Below are positions 47,329 to 58,838 of a stretch of 64,000 nt of DNA, piece after piece (the first letter of the stretch is position 1; every line of letters begins with the position of its first letter). A program made the position numbers and the translations under genes. This DNA is from Harpalus rubripes (Eukaryota > Arthropoda > Insecta > Coleoptera > Carabidae). The DNA is taken from assembly GCA_963082715.1 (NCBI GenBank), contig OY720461.1, positions 44,264,394 to 44,328,393 on the forward strand, in the 5' to 3' direction. The notes beneath the pieces are model-generated. The model searched no databases. It saw nothing but the letters and a program-made list of their open reading frames with translations, and was not told where the DNA came from.

Positions 47329-48462
47329 AATATGATAATGAAATATGTTAATAAAAAATTATTATTTTGTCACTCCTACCTTTGATATCTATTGAACATG
47401 GCCTTAACTTTATTTTCTAGAAGCCTGTAAACTCAAAATTATTCTTCAAATTTCATGTATTCAATGTCTTCCGTGCCTACATACTTATAAGATGCAACTT
47501 ATAAATAATAACATTGTTTACTTTCGTTTTTGAACCAACAGGTCGATATATTATTAAAATGAAAAACTCGAAAGCAATAAGAAAAAATGTAAATATTTAC
47601 ACCACGGAGAAAACTTTGAAACGTTTATTGATTAAAAAGTGCAAACTTTTCCCCAATTCTCTAATCTAACTTTCAATTAAATTTTTTCAAACCAAACAAA
47701 TTCTTTAATTTCACCCTCCTTTAAATCATTTTAAATAATATTTCTTCCGCTGAACATAAAGAAAAAAGGCTGGTAAGCTAAATTCCATATTCTGGAAACG
47801 CATTTTCCTTTAATAAATATAATAATAAACAACAGAGGTTTTCCTGTTGACAACAGATGTCACCATTGTCGTTATGTCCACAGTAACTACGCTTCAGAAG
47901 GAAAGAGAAGATTTCTTTCCTGTTTACAGCACCGCACATGATTTATGCACCTCCTACTGTCCTGCTGTGGTTCGGCGGGGTAAGAGGAGGATCGTTGCTC
48001 ACTTGTTTTCATCTCCCATAGCCACCGTCGACGAAAATGATATTTATTACTTTAATTATGAACCCGCGATGGGGCAACAGAAGATACATTTCAGCAGGAC
48101 ACTGCAAAAGGATCTTGTGTCGCAGGACTAATATTTCGATGTTCCGTGATACAAATTAAGTGTACCATTTGAATAATTGTGTACTTTGGGTTAATGCTGA
48201 GGAAGATAATTGAATTTTTTACATGAAACGTGGATGTCATTTTGTATTTCATTTCGTAATGCTTGTTGCCCTTATATTAATTAATAAGCCTACAGAATGG
48301 AAACATTCATTTTTAATAAATGTACCACTTCATTTTTAGCTCGTTTGAGTGCTTCGTTTAAAATTAAACAGACCTAATATATTAAGAATTATTTATAATG
48401 TATTTAGTTACTTTATACATCAAATAGGAGCAAATTGGTTAATGAAAAGAACAACAAAATTT
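47329..48462. other. unassigned stretch
   Basis: An isolated 94-codon open frame at 47847-48131 (+) has no recognisable domain, no signal peptide and no splice context I could defend. It may be chance or an exon. Confidence 0.35.
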
Positions 48463-48540
48463 CCAAAAATTATTTTTTTATTGTTTCTTCTGTCGCCATG
48501 TAGATATAGCATGCTTTAAATTTAAATTTAAAAACAATAA
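48463..48540. repeat. direct repeat flanking the satellite-bearing element (left)
   Basis: TTGTTTCTTCTGTCGCCATG, AGATATAGCATGCTTTA and TTTAAATTTAA; imperfect direct copy at 51131-51211. Confidence 0.8.
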
Positions 48541-50887
48541 AGGTGCATTCACAAATAAAAATTAAGTTTATGGTTTAGGTTTAAGTAAGTCATTCATAAA
48601 TGTAAGTTTAAATTAGCTGAAAATTAGTTTTGATATGTACAGATATCTGTGTAAATGCTTCAAAAACTAGATTAAAATATCGGTAGAGCAGTACTCTACA
48701 AGACACCTGTGCGCCGTGATACTGTCATTCGCTTGGCAATATGGCAATATTGGTTATATGTACTAATTTTCAATGTTCATATACAGCTGACACAATATTA
48801 CGAAGCAAATAATGTAGAAATGGCACCTTGGAAATCTCAGTACACCGTCAAAAACTCGACCAGCCTGTATTTTTCTAAAAAGTATTTTATTCCCTTAATT
48901 CTGACCCGCTGATTACTGAAAAATAATTTAAAAATTCCAAGGGCCTTACTTTACAAGATACCAATTTTTATTTTGATTAGGAATCTTACAAGTTTTTTTA
49001 ACTTTGGCGGAGTATAACTAATTAACGGTAAAAGATACATTGATGCTCGTTACACCATTCGATTCTACGGAGTTTTCTACATGTATGTTATAATTTTCAA
49101 TGTTCATATACAGCTGACACAATATTACGAAGCAAATAATGTAAAAATGGTAGCTTGGAAAGCTCAGTACACCGTCAAAAACTCGACCACCCTGAATTTT
49201 TCTCAAAAGTATTTTATTCCATTAACTCTGATCTGTTGATTACGGGAAAAATAATTTAAAAATTCCAAGGGCCTTCGTTTACAAGATTCCAATTTTTATT
49301 TTGATTAGAAATCTTACAAGTTTTTTTAACTTTGGCGGAGTATAACTAATGAACGGAAAAAGATACATTGATGCCCGTTACACCATTCGATTCTATGGAC
49401 ATTTCTACATATATGTACAAATTTTCAATGTTCATATACAGCTGACACAATATTACGAAGCAAATAATATAAAAATGGCAGCTTGGAAATCTCAGTACAC
49501 CGTCAAAAACTCGACCAGCCTGTATTTTTCTAAAAAGTATTTTATTCCCTCAATTCTGACCCGCTGAATAGGGGAAAAATAATTAAAAAATTCCAAGGGC
49601 CTTACTTTACAAGATACCAATTTTTATTTTGATTAGGAATCTTACAGGTTTTTTTAACTTTGGCGGAGTATAACTAATTAACGGTAAAGGATACATTGAT
49701 ACCCGTTACACCATTTGATTCTATGGACATTTCTACATATATGTACAAATTTTCAATGTTCATATACAGCTGACACAATATTACGAAGCAAATAATATAA
49801 AAATGGCAGCTTGGAAATCTCAGTACACCGTCAAAAACTCGACCAGCCTGTATTTTTCTAAAAAGTATTTTATTCCCTTAATTCTGAACCGCTGATTACG
49901 GGAAAAATAATTAAAAAATTCCAAGGGCCTTACTTTACAAGATACCAATTTTTATTTTGATTAGGAATCTTACAGGTATTTTAACTTTGGCGGAGTATAA
50001 CTAATTAACGGTGAAAGATACATTGATACCCGTTGCACCATTCGATTCTATGGACATTTCTACATATAAGTACAAATTTTCAATGTTCATATACAGCTGA
50101 CACAATATTACGAAGCAAATAATATAAAAATGGCAGCTTGGAAATCTCAGTACACCGTCAAAAACTCGACCAGCCTGTATTTTTCTAAAAAGTATTTTAT
50201 TCCCTTAATTCTGACCCGCTGATTACGGGAAAAATAATTAAAAAATTCCAAGGGCCTTACTTTACAAGATACCAATTTTTATTTTGATTAGGAATCTTAC
50301 AGGTTTTTTAACTTTGGCGGAGTATAACTAATTAACGGTGAAAGATACATTGATACCCGTTACACCATTCGATTCTATGGACATTTCTACATATATGTAC
50401 AAATTTTCAATGTTCATATACAGCTGACAATATTACGAAGCAAATAATATAAAAATGGCAGCTTGGAAATCTCAGTACACCGTCAAAAACTCGACCACCC
50501 TTTATTTTTCTAAAAAGTATTTTATTTCCTTAATTCTGACCCGCTGATTACAGGAAAAATAATTAAAAAATTCCAAGGGCCTTACTTTACAAGATACCAA
50601 TTTTTATTTTGATTAGGAATCTTACAGGTTTTTTTAACTTTGGCGGAGTATAACTAATTAACGGTAAAAGTTACATTGATACCCGTTACACCATTCGATT
50701 CTATGGACTTTTCTACATATATGTACTAATTTTCAATGTTCATATACAGCTGACACAATATTACGAAGCAAATAATGTAAAAATAGCAGCATGGAAATCT
50801 CAGTACACCGTCATTACATAATATGCTTCTTTAAATCTAAAGTATAAACCATAAATCTAAACCTGATTTTTATTTGTGAATGCACCT
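48541..50887 (-). mobile_element. PIF/Harbinger-like TIR element carrying a satellite array
   Basis: Left AGGTGCATTCACAAATAAAA and right TTTTATTTGTGAATGCACCT are perfect inverted tips, with TAA at 48538-48540 and 50888-50890. About 215 bp on the left and 75 bp on the right match the satellite-free copy at 37492-37998; the middle is satellite array 3. Confidence 0.9.
48755..50813 (+). repeat. satellite array 3, ~327-bp unit, about 6.3 units
   Basis: The TTTGGCGGAG block recurs at 49003, 49331, 49659, 49986, 50313 and 50639 (326-328 bp). Joins the host element at TATAT (left) and TCA (right), both shared by satellite and host. Confidence 0.95.
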
Positions 50888-51130
50888 TAAATGTTTTAAT
50901 TTAGTCCTGGTACTGGTTTGTTATATCCGTGTTGCTTGTAATGTTACTTTATTTACTATTGTTCATTAAAAATTCGAGATATTCGAGAGTCTCGAGTGGA
51001 GATCGAGAGAAGGCAAGAAAAAATATGACGAGACGAGATGCAGAGATATCTAGTCTCGAATGTTCGAGACGAGAGTGGATTTTTTCTCGCCGTTTCTCGT
51101 TTCGCGGCATCACTATTGATAGAAAGCAAA

Positions 51131-51211
51131 ATTTCCAAAAAAAATTTTTTATTGTTTCTTCTGTCGCCATTAAGATATAGCATGCTTTAGATTTAAATTT
51201 AACAACAATAA
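51131..51211. repeat. direct repeat flanking the satellite-bearing element (right)
   Basis: Imperfect copy of 48463-48540 in the same orientation. The preceding ~140 bp are rich in CGAGA/TCTCG words. Confidence 0.8.
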
Positions 51212-51920
51212 TGTAAAAGTGAAGAATAATAACAACAATTTTTTTATATTACTACTTTTGTTGATGATGGGCTAATATTTTCCCGAAACGTTTGACGTAT
51301 ATCTGTCTGTAATAGATACAACCTGAAACTTAAAGTTAAAATAACATCCCTTGTATTCAAAACACCACAGAAAATAATTTCTCCAAATAATCATCCACCT
51401 TCATTTACCCTCAAAATACTTTCTAAATCCTAAAAGGGGACCCTCTTACATCCATTCCACCCCCCATTCCATTCACCAGCAAGTTTTATCTAATTACCTT
51501 GTCTATTCTCTGCTATCACCTATTTCTTATTCATGCGTCGCTGTGACAGCATTGGCCACGGCACTATCTCTACAGGGCTATGGCAGGGCGGCGCTCTCTC
51601 TGGGGAAATTTTATGAATAAGAAAACAAGAGCGGAAGATTCGCGCGTGGCAGGAATGCTGACAAACATTACGGCCGAGTATCAACGTTCGCTTTACTGCC
51701 TTTGTCAAGACGGCTGTGAAAGTCTTTCTCTTCTGTTTGCAAACTCAAGAGATAGAAAGAGTTTCAGATGAGAGATTTGGGAGCATGGGGATGGGGTATA
51801 AATAAATATATTAAATAGAGAGATAAACCAAGTTTTATGATACGATACAAGTGGTGCTATTACAAGTTTAAATATATATTAATATAATAATATAATTATA
51901 AACAATAGTTAATTATAAAA
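51212..51920. other. unassigned stretch
   Basis: Holds a hammerhead-like motif at 51261-51303. A GC-richer patch at 51530-51720 has a 63-codon frame on each strand but no recognisable domain. Confidence 0.4.
51261..51303 (+). ncRNA. hammerhead-ribozyme-like core (candidate)
   Basis: TTGATGA, UGGG...CCC as stem II, GAAAC, then CGT-TTG-ACG as a short stem III followed by U-A at the expected cleavage site. C3 of the core is T and stem I adjacent pairs are weak, so it may be inactive. Confidence 0.35.
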
Positions 51921-52940
51921 TAATTGCGTAGGCTTCCACAGTCTGAGTCATGAGAAATATTCGTTTTCCGGGAATGGACTGTGTCATATTTTGAGTCAGA
52001 GCTCAACGTTTTGCCCGCAGTTGTATGGGGCATCTTCAGGAGCAAGGGGGATAGTACTGTCTTAAACAATGTTACCCGACGTGTCAACCACGCTAGAGGC
52101 CGAGTTTAAGCAACAAGAGGGAGAGACTCGGTTTACAAGGTTACCCGACGAGTAAACCACGCTAGAGGCCAAATAAACCAAGTGACGAAAGGAAGGCCGA
52201 GAACACAGTTATATACTACAATATTAAGGTCTTTTTTAAACCTCCACAAAAATCTCAGAAATACTCCCCCAAACTAAAGATAAACACGAACCCTTGTCGT
52301 CACCCGGTGTTTATAGTATTCCTTGCTCTTGCGGCACAGTATACATAGGTGAAACAGGAAGGAGTGTTCACACTAGATTGTCAGAACACAAACGCTGTCT
52401 GCGTAAAGGTATGGTATTAACATCTGCGGTCGCAGAACACCAACACAACACAGGACATAACATCTTATTTTAAAATTCCCGCATTTTAGCTCCTGTCCCT
52501 GAGTTTTACAGACGTAAATACAGGGAAACTTTAGAAATATGGAAACATCCTAATAACATCAATCGGGATGATGGCTATTTCTTGAGCCACATGTGGAAAC
52601 CGGTGATTCTCGGAACCCGACATGCCCAATCTACCATTACGAACTCGATTCCCATTGGTCCTCATTAGCTTAGCTCATCTACCGTATCTTTAGATTAGTA
52701 TATAACTGTCTTTTCGGCCTTCCTTTCGTCACTTGGTTTATTTGGCCTCTGGCGTGGTTTACACGTCGGGTAACCTTGTAAACTGAGTCTCCCCCTCTTG
52801 TTGCTTAAACTCGGCCTCTAGCGTGGTTGACACGTCGGGTAACCTTGTTTAAGAAGATGCCCCATACGACTGCGGGCGAAACGTTGAGCTCTGACTCAAA
52901 ATATGACACAGTCCATTCCCGGAAAACGAATATTTCTCAT
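51921..52940. mobile_element. Penelope-like element with inverted terminal arms
   Basis: Arms of about 250-300 bp (51952-52213 and 52697-52940) are inverted copies. They share GAGAAATATTCGTTTTCCGG, CCACGCTAGAGGCC and GTGACGAAAGGAAGGCCGA. They surround a GIY-YIG endonuclease remnant. The outermost arms equal the short insertion at 6671-6872. Inverted long terminal repeats are a known Penelope feature. Reverse transcriptase is missing. Confidence 0.85.
52285..52620 (+). pseudogene. Penelope-like GIY-YIG endonuclease remnant
   Basis: Plus frame reads PGVYSIPCSCG then VYIGETGRSVHTRLSEHKRC (the GVY...VYIGETGR signature of Penelope-type GIY-YIG domains, with the conserved Arg and His following). 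It continues AVAEHQHNTGH, with a stop at 52471. In another frame the C-terminal block follows: EFYRRKYRETLEIWKHPNNI and NRDDGYFLSHMWKPVI. A frameshift and the stop make it a pseudogene; the reverse transcriptase expected upstream has been deleted. In intact elements this endonuclease nicks the target for reverse-transcription priming. Confidence 0.9.
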
Positions 52941-53172
52941 ACTCTTAATGCGTTAGTAAGACAAAGATGAAGCTACGAGACATGTATCGAAGATAGAATG
53001 TGGAAAACCATAAGTAAGACAGAGATAAATATACAATTATTTGTTATTCTGTGGTTCAGAAATCAATGACGTGAGAGTCAAGTAAGATAAATCGGTGTAT
53101 ACCTAAATTAAGTAATTTTCGTAAGTACATTTTATCTAGTATATTTGTGAAATGTTTCTACTATTTTTATTA
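52941..53172. other. 3' flank of the odorant receptor gene
   Basis: AT-rich; no repeat recognised between the Penelope-like copy and the receptor poly(A) signal. Confidence 0.4.
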
Positions 53173-53178
53173 TTTATT
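53173..53178 (-). promoter_or_regulatory. poly(A) signal AATAAA for the odorant receptor
   Basis: AATAAA on the minus strand 60 bases past the stop codon, the only canonical hexamer in the immediate 3' flank. Confidence 0.6.
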
Positions 53179-53237
53179 GTAGATTAAATATTTCATACTT
53201 ATTTTTCTACTCTCTGTTTCCAATTCATTTAACATTT

Positions 53238-56200
53238 CTATTTATTATACATACGATTCAGAACAGTGAAATAAGAATACGAAGTGCGTAGCAACTACAA
53301 ATGAAACAATTGTTATAATATAATAAACATCTAAAAAGAATCAACATCTTACAAAAGTTAAAGTAACAACCGAAAGATCAAATATTCCTGCAGAAACAAG
53401 GTTAGGCCTTTTGCATCTCTCCATAATGATAATCAAAAATTTCTTGACTTTTGTGCTGCATTTGTACCATTTGAGTTCGTAGCAACTGTCACTTATAGTG
53501 GAACTCTAAAATGAAAAAGTTTTAATAAGGATTTAAAATAATTATGTACTGAAAATATACCTCAACTATAACATGGTGACCATTGAAACAGTACAGAGAG
53601 ACTTGGAATACCATTATAACAAAATATAAGCAGACGCTCATGAATTTTATGCTTGCAACAGGCAGCTGAAAATATTAAATTTTAGTGCTGCTTCAGGGTA
53701 CATTTTTAATACGATAAATCCACATGGAAATGAAGTATTTGATCAATCATAATAAACAAATCTGTGTGTTGCAACTGATATTTCATTTCAATAATTATCA
53801 ATAAAAATTTATTTGAATTTATTGCTGAATATAGGGCATAACAATTAATAAAATGTATATGTATATACTCAATTAACACAATTCAAATATTTGCAGTTTT
53901 TTAGCAAGTACATTTTTTACAATGCATTACATGAAAAATTTTTGTATTTATGTTTCACGTATTGAAAAACAAAATTTTGTTTTATGTAAATATATCAATA
54001 AAAACGTGTGATTAGTTTAAAATTACAGAACAACTATGTTTATATACGAAACCATTTTCGCTATGCTACTTTTGTCTTTCACTTTTACGACTCGAGTGTC
54101 AATGAAGTTCGGATCCCTTAAGTATACTTTAAAATTCTTTTCAAAGAATTTTAAATATTTATTTTCCCCAAAATTCGTACATATTGACATTAGACATCAA
54201 TGAAGATGAGTATTTTTTTCAAACGCGCTAAAAATGGATGTCATTTTTATATAAATTATCATTATTTTTATATTAATTAAAAATCTGATGTGCCCAACAC
54301 AATACCTTCCACCATTCAATTTTTATTAATTCAAATATACATACTTACATATTTACTTATGCTGATAACTGTATTAAGTTCCATTTCATATAACTATGGT
54401 TCTATTTACTATTGTCTTTTTAAAACTATTATTAATTTGAAATGCTTAGTTATTTGACAGTGACATTTATCTGTGAGTTACATACATTTGAGATATGAAC
54501 TGTGTAACTAAGGAGTTGTGTTTGTTTAAAGCGTAGGTTTTGTGATTTAAATTATAAATAATTTTATAAATTTATCCATAAAATATATAAAAAAGGTATT
54601 TATGCAAATCTGTAGAAAATTTAATAATCTTAAATCTCGAAAAAATAACATTTAAATGTATTTTTCGGTTCTCCGGTTATCTGATTTACACAAAAATCTA
54701 ATGGCTTGTTTCCATATTAGAATAAGGTAAAAATACAATGTTTCAAAATTTTCTGAATGATAGTATTTGAGTTAGAGTGGAGGATCCACACATACATACA
54801 CACAGACATCATCGTGAAAATGTTAAAATTGGATTCTCTTTAAAACATAGTCATTTACCAAAATCTCGATATGCGTTTTTTAGCACGATCCCTATACCAC
54901 CCTTACCAAGGGTAGCCAGAGGAAAAAGTCTTTCATAATTTTTAATTTTTTGGAAGCAAGTGTTTGAGTTTCAAACTTAACAGACTATAATCCTGAAATG
55001 GATAGTAAATATACGATTTTGCCTCTAATAGCTATTAACATACCTAGGAATGTTATGCACATCATAACTGTCGCAGATGTAAGTTTGATTTTAAGACATC
55101 TAAGGCTTGTTATGATTAATAACATCCGTGGTTTGTTCAATAGTTTATCGGTTTCATAAAATTAAGACATTATTGATAAATATCATTTTTTGAAATTCTC
55201 TCATTAATGCAACTTTCAGATTGCTGTGGTTAACAGAACAATTATTTTGATATATGTCAATATGACAAATATTAAAATTATGTGCTTTATTCCTCATATT
55301 TATCACTTTAGAATAAAGTAGACCGTATTTAGAACAATAGGCTAACGTTATCTGTATGTATAAATGAAGTGCATTATGTTTGCATTTTATTTTATTTTCA
55401 TTTTGTAGACCGTTTTTGACAAGTCATAATATTACCATACAGATACAGTTATTACTTAGTTACCAGCCTACTTTTGTATATGTAAACAATAGAATAATAT
55501 CCTGAAACCGGTAAAACAACTAATTTATCTAAATTTCGATTACCAATCTATTTTAATACGAAAATCTTTCAATGCTTTCCAGTCATCATCATTTTTCATT
55601 GAATTTGCGAAACAAAGCTATAAAGTTGCTAACACTCCCTATTTTTTTATAACTAAGTAAATTACTTGTTGCTACTATTATGGCGACCGTTACAGAAGAA
55701 AACATAAACCGTAATTAAAAGTGCTGAGAATATTTTATTTGGTGACAAATCAAATCAGTAATTTCAGCGTCACAATAATTATTGTTGCTAATGTATAGTT
55801 ATAAATTGTGAATAAAATTTATATTTACCACAATAAGTTGTAAGCCGGTCATACATAAAGTAATAGCACATGCCAGAAACTGTATCAACATTCCAGGATT
55901 ATAGATATCTTGAACTTTGGCAAAAATACTGAAATAAATTATTTTAACCTTTATTTTCTATAAAAACAAGAACTTTTACTTGCTGATAGCTTCATGGTGT
56001 TGCACACATCTTACTAATGTTGCAATCAAAACATTTTCAGTATTTTCAGGTAACATTTCAAGCCCATCTTCATTATCTTCATAATGTGTTTCAACTTTTG
56101 CATCATCTATAGCATTTTTCAAATTGTCTTTTAATATTTCAAGCTGCACACAGCTTATATTCATAAAAACTGAAGGCAGTAGGTCTATACTGACATTTAT

Positions 56201-56770
56201 AATCGAGCATATAGTTATACTAAACATTTGAAAGAGATATGCGCACGTATAGTTGAATTTATTGTTCCGTATGTCAAATGGAAACCACCCATCAGCTGGG
56301 AGAAATACCTCAGAGTCGACTTGGGGATATATACTAAATAATGCTAAGTAACCAAAGACACTGCATATGAAAAAGCGACAATAAAAATATGCTCTCTCAG
56401 TCCACTTTTTTATATAGTCTTCGTGGTAGATTTTAGTTGTAACAAAAAGAGGATCTTCTAAACTGTTTAATAAGTCTTCAAATTTGCGTCTTTTAATAGC
56501 AAAAAATGTAACTTTAGTTAAATAAGTTAAGGTGGTAGAGCATATATAAACAGAATCAGCGGCACTAGCCAAATCATTCAACGAAGAATATAAACTTATC
56601 ACTAGTGATAAATTGACTACATATGATATTGTTATTGAAAAATATCTATGGAATTCTTCTAGCAAAAAATATTTGCCCTTAATTGTTGGCCATAGACCCA
56701 TCGAACCTAAAAGATACTTCGGATATTTTACAAATTGTTCTATAAAGTTATTACCAGCTTTATACAACAT
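53238..56770 (-). CDS. insect odorant receptor (7tm_6), five exons, complete
   Basis: Insect odorant receptor: a membrane cation-channel subunit, expected to pair with Orco in sensory neuron dendrites; ligand unknown. Exons on the minus strand: 55980-56770, 55829-55928, 53561-53665, 53353-53505, 53238-53294. Introns are GT-AG (51, 2163, 55 and 58 bp), all phases fit, total 401 residues, the usual receptor length. Hydrophobic segments lie near residues 42-64, 72-91, 128-149, 174-204, 276-297, 304-322 and 373-390. Family marks: GLWP near the N-terminus, VSLYCFNGHHVIVESS before the last exons, WY...RCKRPNLVSAGIFDLS, and the C-terminal TSYSYFTVLNRMYNK. Intron 2 hosts family A copy A4. Start chosen at the only upstream ATG 40 bases after a TATA box. 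Exons 1-2 are duplicated at 58839-59779. Exons 3-5 were found by eye and need transcript support, but motif, phase and splice agreement is strong. Confidence 0.9.
54283..54930 (+). mobile_element. family A dispersed element, copy A4, in receptor intron 2
   Basis: AATCTGATGTGCCCAACACA start, TGACAGTGACATTTATCTG, GAGTGGAGGATCCACACATA, and end CCACCCTTACCAAGGGTAGC. Antisense to the receptor; only a short CA patch. Confidence 0.8.
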
Positions 56771-56802
56771 TTTGACTAATAGCTAATAAAATCGAAGCAG
56801 TG

Positions 56803-56810
56803 ATTTTATA
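56803..56810 (-). promoter_or_regulatory. TATA box, receptor copy 1
   Basis: GGTATAAAATCACTGCTTCG on the minus strand, 40 bases upstream of the ATG. The surrounding ~290 bp (56771-57060) are collinear with 59780-60065 upstream of the second cassette. Implies a very short 5' leader if used. Confidence 0.55.
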
Positions 56811-57060
56811 CCTATTTACTTATGTTTTCATTCACAAAAACTAACCCCTAATTAGGATAAATACCAATTAGATTCTAATGATAATGTTACCAAAATTTAA
56901 TTACCTATACATGTCAATGTTCACATTCATGAATAATTGATATTTTAATTGGATACAAAATCTGTACCAATTCAAAAAAATATGAAATATTAACTATTGA
57001 TAGACAATCAAAGTAGATATTAAATTACTTGATTCGTTGCTATGGTGACGGTATATAAAC

Positions 57061-57639
57061 ACTGATATTACTCTATTTTTAATGAATTTAATAGTATATT
57101 TGGGAATTTGGGAATGTTATTACTTAGTTTACTTTTGTTGAAATTGAAAAAGGTGATGGCAGAAAACTTGAAATGAATTTGAGATAGACTAGATGTTAAA
57201 GGCATTACAAATTCGAATATTTTAAACACCTTATAAACCTTAGGTAGGTTTAGTTTTACTATAAATGACCCGTGTTCTAATTAAAAATTAAAATATTATG
57301 ATTATATATTAATGGTTCATACTTATATTTTTTGGTTGTTACAGCTCCATTTATAGTCAAAAATGTTTTTTACTATTATAGTAAACAAATTAATTAATAA
57401 TTTTACCATACCTAACCTTCTATCCATATTATTTTGACCTTAAAGTAATAAAATAATAAATAAAAATAAATTTTATATCATCACGTTCGGTATTATATTA
57501 TTCATATCAGTAAAGCATAAATAACTACATCTTTATTATATGCTCATATATATCTTTCAAACATACATACAAGAATTTATCCTTAAAAATAATTTATTCC
57601 TGTCACAAAGTCCAAAAATCTAAAAAAAAATCAAAATGA
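57061..57639. other. spacer between receptor promoter and tandem repeat
   Basis: AT-rich. Checked on the minus strand for copies of receptor exons 3-5; none found. Confidence 0.6.
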
Positions 57640-58770
57640 TCAAATTTCGGCTCAAAAAATAATAATTCAGATTTTCATACACGTTTATAATCCTTAATAT
57701 GTTCATTCCAAATTTTGAAACCGCAGGTCGATATCTCTTTTTGTTTCCGAGATATTCGTCCTTAAAATTTTACTCAAAACTGCTCATTTTTGGGCTATAT
57801 CCCAAAAATGGTCATTTGTACACCTCTGGCGATATCACCATTAGATTCTACGAGCAAAATTACATAAGCATACCAATTTTCATAATTTTTGAACAACTAT
57901 TACAATCTCCAGAAGGAAAAGTCTGAAAATGCTGAAAAAAGGTGTACCCCTTGAGATTTTTTCAGTTTTTGACGATTTTAAAGAATGTTTAATAAAAAAT
58001 GTATCCGTTGGAATATTTTGATGAAAATTGGTATACTTATGTTTTTTGGTACGAGGAATTTACTGGTGAGGTCGTTGAAGGTGTACCATACACCCATTTT
58101 TGGGAATAAGGGTGTAGTGGTTTAAAAAAAGGTTGAAATATTGAAAAAATAAAAAAATCTGAAAATTTGTTTTTAAGTAGTTTGATGGGTGTAGATTTAA
58201 GGTTTTAAAACCAGAGGTCGATATCTCTTTTCGTTTCTGAGATATTCGTTCTTAAAATTTTTCTCAAAACTGCTCATTTTTGGGCCATATCCCAAAAATG
58301 GTCATTGATACACCCCTCACGATATCACCATTAGATTCTACGCGCAAAATTACATAAGCATACCAATTTTCATAATTTTTGAACAACTATTACAATCTCC
58401 AGAAGGAAAAGTCTGAAAGTGGCTAAAAATCGTAAAAAATCTAAGGTGTACCCCTTGAGATTTTTTCAGTTTTTGACGATTTTAAAGAATGTTTAATAAT
58501 AAATGTATCCGTAGGAATATTTTGATGAAAATTGGTATACTTATGTTTTTTGATACGAGGAATTTACTGGTGAGGTCGTTGAAGGTGTACCACGCACCCA
58601 TTTTTGGGTATGAGGGTGGAGTGGTTTAAAAAATGGGTCAAATTTTTTAAAAATTAAAAAATCTGAAAATTTGTTTTAAAGTAGTTTGCAGGGTGTAGAT
58701 TTAAGATTTTAAAACCACAGTTCGATATCTCTTTTCTTTCTCGAGATATTTGCGTTCAAAAATTGTACGG
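57640..58770 (-). repeat. ~510-540-bp tandem repeat, two units
   Basis: Two direct units (about 57700-58210 and 58211-58750) share AAACCGCAGGTCGATATCTC-like starts, TGCTCATTTTTGGGC, CAATTTTCATAATTTTTGAA and CAGAAGGAAAAGTCTGAAA. Opposite orientation to 7925-8587. It lies where the second receptor cassette would need its 3' exons. Confidence 0.9.
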
Positions 58771-58838
58771 AGGATAAGAAATTTTTTACTAATATATACA
58801 GTGTGTTTGTTATTATTGTGAATAATGTGTACATTTAC

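Noticed and set aside
50929..51183. Arg/Ser-rich overlapping ORFs
   Set aside because: Caused by repeated CGAGA/TCTCG words.
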